Positions 52,493 to 60,636 of a stretch of DNA of 64,000 nt are shown in pieces. The stretch spans positions 62,001 to 126,000 of the forward strand of contig PHEE01000008.1 in assembly GCA_002842855.1 (NCBI GenBank). Direction: 5' to 3'. The notes beneath the pieces are model-generated. The model was not told the origin of the DNA. It made no database searches and saw only the letters and a list, made by a program, of their open reading frames with translations. This stretch comes from Alphaproteobacteria bacterium HGW-Alphaproteobacteria-4 (GTDB lineage Bacteria > Pseudomonadota > Alphaproteobacteria > Rhodobacterales > Rhodobacteraceae). The position numbers and the translations under genes were made by a program. Position 1 is the stretch's first letter; each line of letters starts with the position of its first letter.

Positions 52493-53286
52493 AAGCCCTT
52501 GCAGCCCTTGCCCTTGCGTTTGCATTGCCCGCCGTCGCCGCCGAGATCGGCCCCGAGGCGCTGCCCGGACTGCGCGCGCCGGTGGTGATTCTGGGAGAGG
52601 TGCACGATAACCCCGCGCACCACGCCAATCAGGCGCTGGCGGTTGCCTTTTTGCACCCTTCGGCGATTGTGTTCGAGATGCTGAGCGATGAGCGCGCATC
52701 CTACGCCACCCCGGCCGCCCGCGACAGCGCCGAAAAACTGGCGGCTGCCCTGGCATGGGAGGCGTCGGGCTGGCCGGATTTTGCGCTGTATTACCCGATC
52801 TTCGAGGCGGCGCCTGAGGCTACCATTCGCGGTGCCGAGGTGCCGCGCGACGACCTTTTGCGCGCGATGAAGGCGGGTGCGGCGGCAGCCTTTGGTCCCG
52901 ATGCGGCGCGGTTCGGGCTGACCGTTCCGCTTGCCGCAGCCGATCAGGCAGCACTTGAGGCCGAGCAGATGCAGGCGCATTGCGGAGCGCTGCCGCCCGA
53001 GCGGATGGCGGGCATGGTCGAGGCGCAGCGGCTGCGCGATGCGGCGCTGGCGCGCGCAGTGCTTGATGCGCTGGCGGAAACCGGCGGCCCGATTGCGGTG
53101 ATTACCGGCTCGGGCCATGCGCGCACCGATTTTGGCCTGCCCGCCGCCCTGCGTGCGGCAATGCCCGATCTGCCGGTGCTCAGCATTGGCCAGATCGAGG
53201 CGCCCGCCGAGCCCGACCAGCCCTTCGATTACTGGATCGTCACCGATCCGGCCCCGCGCGACGACCCCTGCGCGGTGTTCCGCTAG
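52489..53286 (+). CDS. ChaN family exported protein (heme-binding Tiki/EreA-like)
   Basis: A 265-residue protein with a signal peptide (residues 1-18, ending PAVAAEI). The ChaN domain starts with VVILGEVHDNPAHHANQALA, carrying the GExHDxxxHH motif, and includes FEMLSDE and a C-terminal VITGSGHARTDFGLPAAL. ChaN relatives bind heme at the outer membrane; no lipobox is seen here, so this one may be soluble in the periplasm. The ATG overlaps the rpoH2 stop (ATGA), so it is co-translated with the stress sigma factor. Confidence 0.83.
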   Translation: MKALAALALAFALPAVAAEIGPEALPGLRAPVVILGEVHDNPAHHANQALAVAFLHPSAIVFEMLSDERASYATPAARDSAEKLAAALAWEASGWPDFALYYPIFEAAPEATIRGAEVPRDDLLRAMKAGAAAAFGPDAARFGLTVPLAAADQAALEAEQMQAHCGALPPERMAGMVEAQRLRDAALARAVLDALAETGGPIAVITGSGHARTDFGLPAALRAAMPDLPVLSIGQIEAPAEPDQPFDYWIVTDPAPRDDPCAVFR

Positions 53287-53344
53287 CGCGCTTGCGCCCC
53301 CCCGCTGCGGCTCCTAGACTTTGCGCGAAGCGATGGGGGTGAAG

Positions 53345-54544
53345 ATGCTGGCGGGAAAGACGATACTTCTGATCATTGGCGGTGGCATAGCCGCCTACAA
53401 ATCGCTCGACCTGATCCGCCGTTTGCAGGAGCGCGGCGCGCGTGTGGTGCCGGTGCTGACCCGCGCTGGCGCCGAGTTCGTAACCCCGCTTGCGGTTTCG
53501 GCGCTGGCGGGGGGCAAATGCCATACCGAGCTTTTCAACCTGACGGATGAGGCCGAGATGGGTCATATCCAGCTTTCGCGCGCGGCCGACCTGGTGGTGG
53601 TGGCGCCGGCTACGGCTGACCTCATGGCCAAGCTTGCGGCGGGGCTGGCGCCCGATCTGGCGAGCACGCTGCTTTTGGCCACCGACAAACGGGTGCTGAT
53701 CGCGCCTGCGATGAACGTGCGGATGTGGCAGCACCCCGCCACGCAGCGCAACCTTGTGCAGCTGCGCGCCGATGGCGTGGCGGTGGTGGGCCCGAACGAA
53801 GGCGACATGGCTTGCGGCGAGTTCGGGCCGGGCCGGATGGCGGAACCTTTGGAAATTGCCGCTGCAATCAGTGCCGCGATGGGCGATGGGCCTTTGGTCG
53901 GGCGGCATGTGCTGGTAACCTCGGGGCCGACGCTCGAACCGATCGACCCGGTGCGCTATATCGCCAACCGTTCTTCGGGGGCGCAGGGGGCGGCGCTGGC
54001 GGCGGCGCTGGCCGATCTTGGTGCGCGGGTAACGTTTGTTACCGGTCCCGCGTCCGTTCCTCCACCCGCCGGGGTCGAGGTGATGCGGGTGGAAACCGCG
54101 CGCGAAATGTTGGCGGCGGTGGAGGCCGCGCTGCCTGCCGATGCCGCGGTCTTTGCCGCAGCAGTAGCCGATTGGCGGGTGGCCAACGCCAGCGACCGCA
54201 AGTTCAAGAAAGACGCGACCGGCACCGCGCCCAAGCTGGAATTTGCCGAAAACCCGGACATTCTGGCCCGCATAAGCCAAATGAAAAAGGGCCGCCCGGC
54301 GCTGGTGGTGGGCTTTGCCGCCGAAACCGATAATGTGCTCGAACACGCCTCGGCCAAGCGCGTGCGCAAGGGCTGCGACTGGATCGTCGCCAATGATGTC
54401 AGCCCCGCAACGGGAATCATGGGCGGCGTGGAAAACATGGTGACGGTGATTGATGCGGAAGGCAGCGAAAGCTGGCCGCGGATGGGCAAGCCCGAAGTCG
54501 CGCGTCGCCTTGCTGCGCGCGTGGCCGCGGCGCTGGCGCGCTAG
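53345..54544 (+). CDS. coaBC: bifunctional phosphopantothenoylcysteine decarboxylase / phosphopantothenate-cysteine ligase
   Basis: A 399-residue fused coenzyme A enzyme. The CoaC flavoprotein half (1-~185) has LLIIGGGIAAYKSLDLIRRL, the histidine region EAEMGHIQLSRAADLVVVAPATADLMAK, PAMNVRMWQHPATQRN and the flexible-flap cysteine in EGDMACGEFGPGRM. The CoaB half has VLVTSGPTLEPIDPVRYIANRSSG, AAVADWRVANASDRKFKK and GFAAETDN. Together they convert 4'-phosphopantothenate and cysteine to 4'-phosphopantetheine. The start at 53345 (MLAGKTILL) follows GGGGGTG. It is 58 bases after the ChaN-like gene and three bases before a DoxX gene. Confidence 0.95.
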   Translation: MLAGKTILLIIGGGIAAYKSLDLIRRLQERGARVVPVLTRAGAEFVTPLAVSALAGGKCHTELFNLTDEAEMGHIQLSRAADLVVVAPATADLMAKLAAGLAPDLASTLLLATDKRVLIAPAMNVRMWQHPATQRNLVQLRADGVAVVGPNEGDMACGEFGPGRMAEPLEIAAAISAAMGDGPLVGRHVLVTSGPTLEPIDPVRYIANRSSGAQGAALAAALADLGARVTFVTGPASVPPPAGVEVMRVETAREMLAAVEAALPADAAVFAAAVADWRVANASDRKFKKDATGTAPKLEFAENPDILARISQMKKGRPALVVGFAAETDNVLEHASAKRVRKGCDWIVANDVSPATGIMGGVENMVTVIDAEGSESWPRMGKPEVARRLAARVAAALAR

Positions 54545-54547
54545 CCC

Positions 54548-55072
54548 ATGCGCGCCGCCGCCTCTGGCGCAGTGTCGCCCGCGCTTGGCTCTGCGCTGTC
54601 GCTGGGGTTGCGGCTGGTGTTTGCGCTTAGCCTGCTGCCGTTTTTCCTCGCTTCGGTAGCCACCCAGATCGACGGGTTCATGCTGACCGATCAGGCCTAT
54701 TTCCTGATCCTGCCGCAATACATGGAGGCGGTGGCCTTTGACCCGGCGCAGATCAGCTGGCCGGGGCACCTTTATGTGGCCTTGGGCACGCTGGCCGAGG
54801 CGGTGCTGCCGGTGCTGCTGGTGTTGGGCCTTGCCACCCGTGCGGCGGCCTTGGGCATGGTGCTGTTCATCGTGGTGATGAGCGTTACCGACATCTGGTT
54901 TCATGGCGTGCCCGACGCGGTGGTGGGCGCGCTCTTGGACCCCGACCCCTATGCGCTGATCCTCGACCAGCGGTTGATCTGGTGCGCGCTTCTGTCAGCG
55001 CTGGCGGTGGTCGGGGGCGGGCGGGTGTCGTTTGATGCGCTGATCGGGCGGTTCAGGCCTGCCAGCCGCTGA
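54548..55072 (+). CDS. DoxX family membrane protein
   Basis: A 174-residue four-helix inner-membrane protein of the DoxX group: GLRLVFALSLLPFFLASVATQIDGF, LYVALGTLAEAVLPVLLVLGLATRAAALGMVLFIVVMSV, and a C-terminal helix LIWCALLSALAVVGGG. The EAVLPVLLVLGLATR helix is the recognisable DoxX segment. Function unknown; relatives act with oxidoreductases in stress resistance. It begins three bases after coaBC and is followed by a strong hairpin. Confidence 0.85.
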   Translation: MRAAASGAVSPALGSALSLGLRLVFALSLLPFFLASVATQIDGFMLTDQAYFLILPQYMEAVAFDPAQISWPGHLYVALGTLAEAVLPVLLVLGLATRAAALGMVLFIVVMSVTDIWFHGVPDAVVGALLDPDPYALILDQRLIWCALLSALAVVGGGRVSFDALIGRFRPASR

Positions 55073-55084
55073 GTGGCAGGCCTG
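55054..55084. terminator. hairpin between convergent DoxX and AhpD-like genes
   Basis: A perfect 11-base-pair stem CAGGCCTGCCA (55054-55064) / TGGCAGGCCTG (55074-55084) with a nine-base loop spans the DoxX stop codon and lies nine bases from the stop of the convergent gene. No T-run on either side. Confidence 0.55.
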
Positions 55085-55093
55085 AAGGGTGGG

Positions 55094-55657
55094 TCAGACC
55101 TTGTAGGCGGCAAATCCGGGGTCAATCTCGGTTGCCGCAAGATGGTTGACGAAGTTCGAGAAGGTCTTGCAGGCGATCCCGAGCACCACGCCCAGCACCT
55201 GCTGCTCGCCGTAGCCGGCCGCAAGGAAGGCATCGACATCGGCGCGGGTGGCGTTGCCACGGGTTTCGACCATGGTCTGCACAAAGCGTGACAGCGCCTG
55301 CAATTTGGCATCGGGCAGGGCTTTGTTCGCCCGCAGCGCCGCCAGCACATCGGGCGCCACGCCCGAGCGTTTGTCGGCGATCATCGAATGCGCGGCCATG
55401 CAGTATTCGCAATCATTGGTGCGGCTGACGGTCAGGAACACGATCTCCTGCTCGGCGGGGGTAAAGCCTGCGGTCTTGCGAAAGCTGTCATAGGTGGAAA
55501 GATAGCCTTCCAGCACGCCGGGCAGCTTGGCCATATAGAAATACATGTTGGGCACCATGCCCATGCGGGCCTTGGTTGCCTCAAGCGCGGCCTTGGTGGT
55601 GCCGGTGGCGGTTTCGAGGGTGAGGGGGGTGATGTCGAGAACGGGTTTGCGAGACAT
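55094..55657 (-). CDS. carboxymuconolactone decarboxylase/AhpD-like peroxidase-related protein
   Basis: A 187-residue AhpD-fold protein. The redox active site is EYCMAAHSMIADK, the form found in the uncharacterised peroxidase-related branch rather than the CxxC of true AhpD, with one cysteine and the histidine retained. Before it lie PGVLEGYLSTYDSFRKTAGFTPAEQEIVFLTVSRTN, typical of the family. Activity could be peroxide reduction through the single cysteine or a non-enzymatic role. It diverges from a TetR regulator, with a 75-base shared promoter region. Confidence 0.85.
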   Translation of the reverse strand: MSRKPVLDITPLTLETATGTTKAALEATKARMGMVPNMYFYMAKLPGVLEGYLSTYDSFRKTAGFTPAEQEIVFLTVSRTNDCEYCMAAHSMIADKRSGVAPDVLAALRANKALPDAKLQALSRFVQTMVETRGNATRADVDAFLAAGYGEQQVLGVVLGIACKTFSNFVNHLAATEIDPGFAAYKV

Positions 55658-55679
55658 TCGGAAATTCTCCAGATTTACA

Positions 55680-55692
55680 GAACGATCATTTC
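55680..55692. promoter_or_regulatory. candidate TetR operator in the divergent promoter region
   Basis: GAACGATCATTTC is an imperfect palindrome (core AACGATCATT, 8 of 10 positions symmetric) between the divergent AhpD-like and TetR genes, 23 bases from one start and 41 from the other. It is placed to control both genes. Identified by symmetry only. Confidence 0.4.
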
Positions 55693-55732
55693 TTAAGTTG
55701 ATTTTGCTGCGCCTGCCAGATAATTCAGACCA

Positions 55733-56359
55733 ATGAGTTCACAAAGCAGCGAGACCCGGCACCGGGGTCGCCCTAAGGGCTATGACGACGGCGAGGCGCT
55801 TGACGCCGCGATGCGCCTGTTCTGGTCGCATGGCTATGAGGCCGCCTCGGTCGATCTGCTGTGCCGCGAAATGAACATGCCGCGTGCCAGCCTGTATCAA
55901 CAATTTGGCGACAAGCAGGGGCTGTTTCTGGCCGCGATCGAGCACTATGCCGAAACCCGCGTTTCCAAGGTGACGCGCGAACTTGATGCCGCAACCCTCG
56001 GGGTGGCGCTGGCGGGGTATTTCAACGCCGTGGCGCTGCTCGCTACCGAAGATGCGCGCGCGCGGGGTTGCCTTGTGTCTTGCGTTCTGGCCGATGCGGC
56101 AGGCACCAACCTGCGCTTTCGTGCCGAGCTTGCTACCCGGTTCGAGCGAATGGAAACCCGGATGGCCGAGCGCCTTGCGCTGGCACAGCGGCAGGGCGAA
56201 CTGGCTGCCGATGTTGATGCGGCGGCGTTGGCGGCGGTGCTTTCGGCCGTTGCGCGCGGAATCATGTTGCGCGCACGGGCTGGCGCAAGCCGCGAAGATT
56301 TGCAGGCGGTGGCGCGCACCGCCGCGTCGCTGGTGCCTCATTCGCCCTTGGCGGCCTGA
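55733..56359 (+). CDS. TetR family transcriptional regulator
   Basis: A 208-residue TetR repressor. The N-terminal helix-turn-helix (residues 10-60) includes HRGRPKGYDDGEALDAAMRLFWSHGYEAASVDLLCREMNMPRASLYQQFGDKQGLF; the RGRPKGYD start is typical of the AcrR/NemR-like subgroup. A helical ligand domain follows, with a cysteine pair around ARGCLVSCVLADAAG that could sense oxidants or electrophiles. It is divergent from one AhpD-like gene and overlaps, tail to tail, another, so it probably controls a small peroxide or electrophile defence unit. Confidence 0.88.
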   Translation: MSSQSSETRHRGRPKGYDDGEALDAAMRLFWSHGYEAASVDLLCREMNMPRASLYQQFGDKQGLFLAAIEHYAETRVSKVTRELDAATLGVALAGYFNAVALLATEDARARGCLVSCVLADAAGTNLRFRAELATRFERMETRMAERLALAQRQGELAADVDAAALAAVLSAVARGIMLRARAGASREDLQAVARTAASLVPHSPLAA

Positions 56360-56904
56360 CCTTTCGAGATCGCTTTCCACAGATGCGTGTAGCGGTATTT
56401 GCGCCGCGCCTCGTCGCTCATGTTTCCGACGCGCACATGCTTCTTGATCCCCGCGCCTTCGAGGATGCGGTTCATGAAGGCGTAAAGCGCGGTAACCGAA
56501 ATGATGTCAAACAGCCCCGCCTCGCTATAGCCTGCGTCATAAACCGCCTGCGCATCGGCTTCACCGACGCCTGCGGGGTCAACCGTCAGGCGGCGCACAT
56601 AGGCCAGCACGGGCCGCATCTTGGCCGGGATCGAGGGGTGATCGACGTCAATTTGCACATTGCCGAACACCTCGGGTGCGATGCCCCAGGCTTTCGCGTG
56701 GTCGCGGTGCGCCGAAAAGCAATAGTGGCAGTGGTTGAGCGACGAGACATAGGCGGCAATGAGTTCGCGCTCGCCTTCGGAAAGCTCGCTTTCGCTGCGC
56801 AGGATCGCATCGTGGTATTCGAGCAGGGGCAGAATGCCGCGATCCGGGAACTTGCTGAACAGCCCCATCAATTCGAGGTTCGGGATCGAGGGAAAATGCG
56901 ACAT
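56338..56904 (-). CDS. AhpD-like alkylhydroperoxidase family protein
   Basis: A 188-residue AhpD/CMD-fold protein with the complete redox motif HCHYCFSAHRDHAKAWG (CxxC plus histidine), so a peroxidase or disulfide-exchange activity is likely. The start MSHFPSIPNLELMGLFSKFPDRGILPLLEYHDAIL and the DIDVDHPSIPAKMRPVLAYVRRLT region fit the uncharacterised peroxidase-related family. It overlaps the end of the TetR gene by 22 bases in convergent orientation. It is a different subfamily from the CMD-like protein at 55094-55657. Confidence 0.87.
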   Translation of the reverse strand: MSHFPSIPNLELMGLFSKFPDRGILPLLEYHDAILRSESELSEGERELIAAYVSSLNHCHYCFSAHRDHAKAWGIAPEVFGNVQIDVDHPSIPAKMRPVLAYVRRLTVDPAGVGEADAQAVYDAGYSEAGLFDIISVTALYAFMNRILEGAGIKKHVRVGNMSDEARRKYRYTHLWKAISKGQAAKGE

Positions 56905-56977
56905 GGCGGCTCCTGAGGGGCATGGGTTTGCGCAAGGCTAGGGTGCGGCGCGCCGACGTTCCAGCCCCAAAACGCGC

Positions 56978-57763
56978 TCAGGCGGTTTCGGCCCATTCCA
57001 GCGCATGCGGGTCGAACCCAGGCGCGAGGTGCGGTTTGACAATCTGGAAATAGGGCGACAGGTCGAAATCGCGCGGCGTGAACAGCGAATGGTGGCGAAT
57101 GTGCAGCAATTCGCGCCGCGCCAGCGCGCCGCCCGGCTGCGCCTTGACCTCACGCACATCGGGCAGAATCGGGTAGCGCACCTGCTGGTAGGCCCGCGCA
57201 ATCAGCGATGAGCAGATGGCGCGCGTCGGGTCGCCCGAGCCGAACGCCAGCATCCGGCGGCGCCAGCGCACCGGCACCGGCGGTGTCGGGATGAAGTAGC
57301 GCAGAAGGTCGAAGATGTTGCGCAGATCGTATTTGAGGCCGATCTGATCGACCATGAAGGCGGTGACGCGGCCACATTCTTCGGGTGAAAGCCCGACGGG
57401 GCGGCAGATGCGGGTGTTGTAGCTGGCATATTTCGAAATCGGCGCGGCCACACAGCCCTCGCCCAAATTGACCTCAATCAGCCTCGGCCGTTCGGACCCG
57501 TCTTCGGGTTCGGGCAGCGCATCGCCCACATAGATCGCGGCGTGCGACCAAGTCGATTGGGTGAGGTATTTGATCGCATTCGAAATCCGCTCGCGGCCTT
57601 CGATCAACAGCACATCGCCGGGGCGCAGTGTGCGGCAGAGCGTGGCAAAATCGGAGGGCGTAAAGGGCTTGTAGCCCGAACTTTCGCCGTTGAGCTTGCG
57701 CGCGAGCCTTTGCCCGAGTCGATCGAGCAGGCTGTCGAAGGTCTTGCCGAAACTGGTGGTCAT
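56978..57763 (-). CDS. YiiX/YebB-like permuted papain-fold cysteine peptidase-like protein
   Basis: A 261-residue protein of the NlpC/P60-related, circularly permuted papain superfamily (YiiX, poxvirus G6R type). In this permuted form the histidine comes first, in LRPGDVLLIEGRERISNAIKYLTQSTWSHAAIYVGD, and the catalytic cysteine later, in RAICSSLIARAYQ. Both are present, so it is likely active on peptides or amide-linked lipids. No signal peptide is seen; it may be cytoplasmic or peripheral. The ATG at 57763 (MTTSFGKTF) was preferred to one six codons upstream. No operon partner is obvious. Confidence 0.8.
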   Translation of the reverse strand: MTTSFGKTFDSLLDRLGQRLARKLNGESSGYKPFTPSDFATLCRTLRPGDVLLIEGRERISNAIKYLTQSTWSHAAIYVGDALPEPEDGSERPRLIEVNLGEGCVAAPISKYASYNTRICRPVGLSPEECGRVTAFMVDQIGLKYDLRNIFDLLRYFIPTPPVPVRWRRRMLAFGSGDPTRAICSSLIARAYQQVRYPILPDVREVKAQPGGALARRELLHIRHHSLFTPRDFDLSPYFQIVKPHLAPGFDPHALEWAETA

Positions 57764-57823
57764 TGCGCCCCTCCCGCCCATAACACGCGCGTCATGGGCA
57801 AGACTAGCGGCGGGCCCCGCGCG

Positions 57824-58816
57824 TTACATCTTGGCGCGGCAAAGGTCGCCCTGGCAGGAAATGGCAAGAATCGGGCGGCCAAGCGCGCGCATTGCGAAGA
57901 GCGCGGCGGTGATACCAGCCAGCATTCCGACATAGGCGGGCAAGGCGTGCGGCGAAAGCGAGGGCAAGCCAAACAGGATCAGCCCGTCATTGCCGCCCGG
58001 CACCATGCCGGCACCCGCGCCCATGATAACCCCCGCTACCCCATGCCGCAGCGCCGCCCGAGGTCGCAGGCGCCGCAGCCGCGGGGTGCGGCGCAGCGCC
58101 GCCGACGCCGCCATGCCAGCCAGCGCCGCAAGCGAAATGGGCCAGAGCAGCGATACCGAGGTGGCGCAGGGTGCTGCCCCCGTGGTGCAGATGAGCGTGG
58201 TGGTAAACGACCAGGACCCGGTGTTCAGCAGGAGTCCCGTATTCGCCGCCGCTACCACCGCCACCGCAAACGACAGTGTCCAGACCGGCGCCCGCAGGGC
58301 CGCGCGCAAAGTACCTGTCGCGCGCAACTGCCGCCCGATCCGCGCTACCTCCCACGCCATCCAGGGCGCCAGCGCCAGCAAGAGCCAAGCGGGAACAGCG
58401 GGGGCAAGTGTCGGGGCTGGCGATGCGATCATGCCGGCCCGATGCAGCGCCGCGATCAGCGCAAGGCCCAAAGGCCAGCCCAGAACCGTGAACAGCATCG
58501 AGACATGGCCTTCAACCAGGCGCGACAGGGTGGAAAATGTGCAACTGCCGTTGATGCCCGCGCCGATGCCGAACAACAAACCGCCAGCCAGCCCCGCCCA
58601 GCCAATCGGCCAATGCCGAAACGCCGGCGCCGCCCCAAACAGGGCGGCAATGGCCACAAGGCCTGTGACCCAAAGCGATGCCTTGAAGAACGACCACAAG
58701 AACCAGGCGCGCCCTGTGGTCAGCACTTCGGACACGGCCTTGACCGTGCACAACCCTGCCCGGTGCGCCGAGACCCCGAGAGCCAGACCCATGAGCAGGG
58801 ACAACAGGACTGGCAT
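57824..58816 (-). CDS. YeeE/YedE family sulfur-compound transporter
   Basis: A 330-residue polytopic membrane protein with about nine helices. The signature cysteines are present in HRAGLCTVKAVSE and GINGSCTFSTLSRL in the first half, with a repeated glycine-rich block GVIMGAGAGMVPGGNDGLILFG in the second half. YeeE relatives import thiosulfate or other sulfur (or selenium) species by passing them between cysteines. It lies 33 bases after the cytochrome P460 gene on the same strand and is probably translated from one message with it. Confidence 0.85.
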   Translation of the reverse strand: MPVLLSLLMGLALGVSAHRAGLCTVKAVSEVLTTGRAWFLWSFFKASLWVTGLVAIAALFGAAPAFRHWPIGWAGLAGGLLFGIGAGINGSCTFSTLSRLVEGHVSMLFTVLGWPLGLALIAALHRAGMIASPAPTLAPAVPAWLLLALAPWMAWEVARIGRQLRATGTLRAALRAPVWTLSFAVAVVAAANTGLLLNTGSWSFTTTLICTTGAAPCATSVSLLWPISLAALAGMAASAALRRTPRLRRLRPRAALRHGVAGVIMGAGAGMVPGGNDGLILFGLPSLSPHALPAYVGMLAGITAALFAMRALGRPILAISCQGDLCRAKM

Positions 58817-58849
58817 TTTGAGGCCTCGGCGCGGGCAGGGTTTCGGGCG

Positions 58850-59404
58850 TCAGTTCACAAGATGGTCTGATGTAAAGACCATGTCGCCTTCGGCCGCGAG
58901 GTGGCAGGCGATGCAGCCCTCGTCCATGCCCTTGGCAACCTGACCGGCCAGCCCGGTGCCGTCGGGCATCTTGTCGAGCGAGCCATCGGGCAGATACTTG
59001 ACCCAGAACCAGTCGAGATTGTCGGTGTCATACCCCGCCTCGCGGCGGAACATCACCGTGTAGGCGCCAAGGTGGCCTGCCGGGTCGCGCAGCACTTCAT
59101 CGGCGGTCACCCCCATCGGGCCGTAGTTGCGCTTGACGATCAGATCGCCTTCATGGCCGTTGATGGTGGCGGTGGTGTAGAAGGTTTCGAGCATCATGCC
59201 GTGCGGGTCGGTGCCCTCATAGGGGGTGGCGTGAATCTGGTTCGGCCCCACCAGACGGGCGGCCGCCATTACATCCCAGATCAATTGCGCATAGGCGGCA
59301 TCATCTGCAGAGCCGAACGGCATCGGCATGGTCTGCGCCTGGGCGGTCAGGCTCATGCCGCCCAGTGCGAGTGCGAAGGCGCCAGCAATCATAGTCGTTT
59401 TCAT
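58850..59404 (-). CDS. cytochrome P460 family protein
   Basis: A 184-residue periplasmic c-type cytochrome. A signal peptide (1-23, ending TAQAQ) precedes the P460 fold: LVGPNQIHATPYEGTDPHG, a DLIVKRNYGP segment with a lysine that could be the P460 heme crosslink, YTVMFRREAGYDTDNLDWFWVKYLPDG and the C-terminal heme site GCIACHLAAEGDMVF. P460 enzymes oxidise hydroxylamine to N2O or NO; others have different substrates. The promoter-like GTAAC-N16-AGTC element lies 30 bases upstream of the ATG. YeeE follows it. Confidence 0.85.
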   Translation of the reverse strand: MKTTMIAGAFALALGGMSLTAQAQTMPMPFGSADDAAYAQLIWDVMAAARLVGPNQIHATPYEGTDPHGMMLETFYTTATINGHEGDLIVKRNYGPMGVTADEVLRDPAGHLGAYTVMFRREAGYDTDNLDWFWVKYLPDGSLDKMPDGTGLAGQVAKGMDEGCIACHLAAEGDMVFTSDHLVN

Positions 59405-59433
59405 TGGTCGTTCTCCCTAGGTTGGTGCCGCAA

Positions 59434-59458
59434 TGACTGCTTCGGCGCGCGCATGTTA
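59434..59458 (-). promoter_or_regulatory. ECF-type promoter candidate for the P460-YeeE pair
   Basis: On the minus strand GTAAC (59458-59454) and AGTC (59437-59434) are separated by exactly 16 bases, 30 bases before the P460 start. The same two blocks with the same spacing occur upstream of the anti-sigma gene (62554-62578). GTAAC/GTC pairs resemble -35/-10 elements read by ECF sigma factors. Confidence 0.6.
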
Positions 59459-59602
59459 CGGTTGCGCCTATCACCCTTTCGTGAGAAGCGCCGAGGGCCT
59501 TCGTGCTGCCGCGCCGGCCGATCACGTTCACGTCAAAACTGGCGAAGCCGCTTTACGGGCCGCCGCCGCGGGCCAAGCTAGGAGTAATGGGAGATCGCTC
59601 AG

Positions 59603-59935
59603 ATGCGCCGACTTATTGCCGTGCTTGTTCTGCTGCTGCCGGGGTCGGGGGCGGCGGCGCTTTGCGTGCGCAACGGAACCGACGCGGCCTATGTGTTTAC
59701 CGTGGAAGACCTGGCGGGCAGCCGCGCGCGTGCCGCACTGGCGCCGGGTGCCGAGTTGTGCCTGAGCGTGCAGGCGCCTGCGGGCGCCGAATTGGCCTTG
59801 CCGGGCGGTGTGGTCGCGGTGTTCGAGCGTATCGACAGCGTCGAGGGCTGCTCGCGCTTGGCAGATGCCACGCAAAGCGAAACGCTGCTGGCCTACGCGG
59901 CCTTTGACCGCTGCCTGTGGGCACCGCATGGCTGA
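59603..59935 (+). CDS. small exported protein of unknown function
   Basis: A 110-residue protein with a signal peptide (residues 1-19, MRRLIAVLVLLLPGSGAAAL) and a mature part with four cysteines (in LCVRNG, LCLSVQ, GCSRLA and DRCLWAP), consistent with two disulfides in the periplasm. I do not recognise the family. Its stop overlaps the TVP38-like gene start by eight bases, so the two are coupled. The ATG follows AGGAG and GGGAG sequences further out; spacing to the nearest is loose. Confidence 0.6.
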   Translation: MRRLIAVLVLLLPGSGAAALCVRNGTDAAYVFTVEDLAGSRARAALAPGAELCLSVQAPAGAELALPGGVVAVFERIDSVEGCSRLADATQSETLLAYAAFDRCLWAPHG

Positions 59936-60611
59936 CGCGGGCCCCCCTGCGCGCACCGCTTGGGTGGGTTGGCTTTGGCGCACGCTTTGGCGCGTGGCGC
60001 TGATTGTCGCGGCGGTCTACGCCATTCACCTGATGATAGGCTGGGCCACCGAAGCCACGCAGACGCAAGCGAGCGGCGGCCTTCGGGCCGGGGTGCTGGT
60101 GCTGCTGCTTTTGGCCTATGCGCTGCTGATTGCCACGCCGTTCGTGCCGGGGGTCGAGGTCGGGCTGTCGCTACTGGCGCTGGAAGGCGCGTGGATTGCA
60201 CCTTTCGTATATCTGGGCACCAACGCCGGGCTGATGCTGGCCTATCTGGTGGGCGAGCGGCTGCCCTATGCAAGGCTGGAGCGGCTGCTGTCCGACTTGC
60301 GGCTGCGTCGCGCGGGCGACCTGCTGCAACGCCTTGCCCCGCTTGGCCGCGAGGCGCGGCTGGAACTGCTGCGCGAGAAACTGCCGCGCTGGTGCGCGCC
60401 ACTGGTGTCGCGCTTTCGTTACCTTGTGATTGCGCTGGCGGTGAACCTGCCGGGCAATTCGATCATCGGCGGTGGTGGCGGCATTCTGTTTGTCGCGGGC
60501 CTTAGCCGTCTGTTCCGGCCCTGGGCGGTGGCGGGCACCATCGCGCTTGCGGTGGCGCCCGTGCCGCTGATGATCTGGGGTTTCGACATCAACCTGATGG
60601 CGATGTTCTGA
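59928..60611 (+). CDS. TVP38/TMEM64-like (DedA-related) membrane protein
   Basis: A 227-residue inner-membrane protein. An N-terminal helix (TLWRVALIVAAVYAIHLMIG), then helices around ALLIATPFVPGVEVGLSLLALEG and PFVYLGTNAGLMLAYLVGERLPYARLERLL, and a C-terminal pair FRYLVIALAVNLPGNSIIGGGGGILFVAG. The FVPGVEV and NLPGNSxIGGGGG re-entrant loops fit the TVP38/VTT (SNARE-associated) fold, which scrambles or transports phospholipids or metals. It is co-translated with the small exported protein upstream (eight-base overlap). It lies 26 bases from the convergent DUF3179 gene. Confidence 0.78.
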   Translation: MADAGPPARTAWVGWLWRTLWRVALIVAAVYAIHLMIGWATEATQTQASGGLRAGVLVLLLLAYALLIATPFVPGVEVGLSLLALEGAWIAPFVYLGTNAGLMLAYLVGERLPYARLERLLSDLRLRRAGDLLQRLAPLGREARLELLREKLPRWCAPLVSRFRYLVIALAVNLPGNSIIGGGGGILFVAGLSRLFRPWAVAGTIALAVAPVPLMIWGFDINLMAMF

Positions 60612-60636
60612 CCTGCCTCATTCGTGGTGGCCCGCC

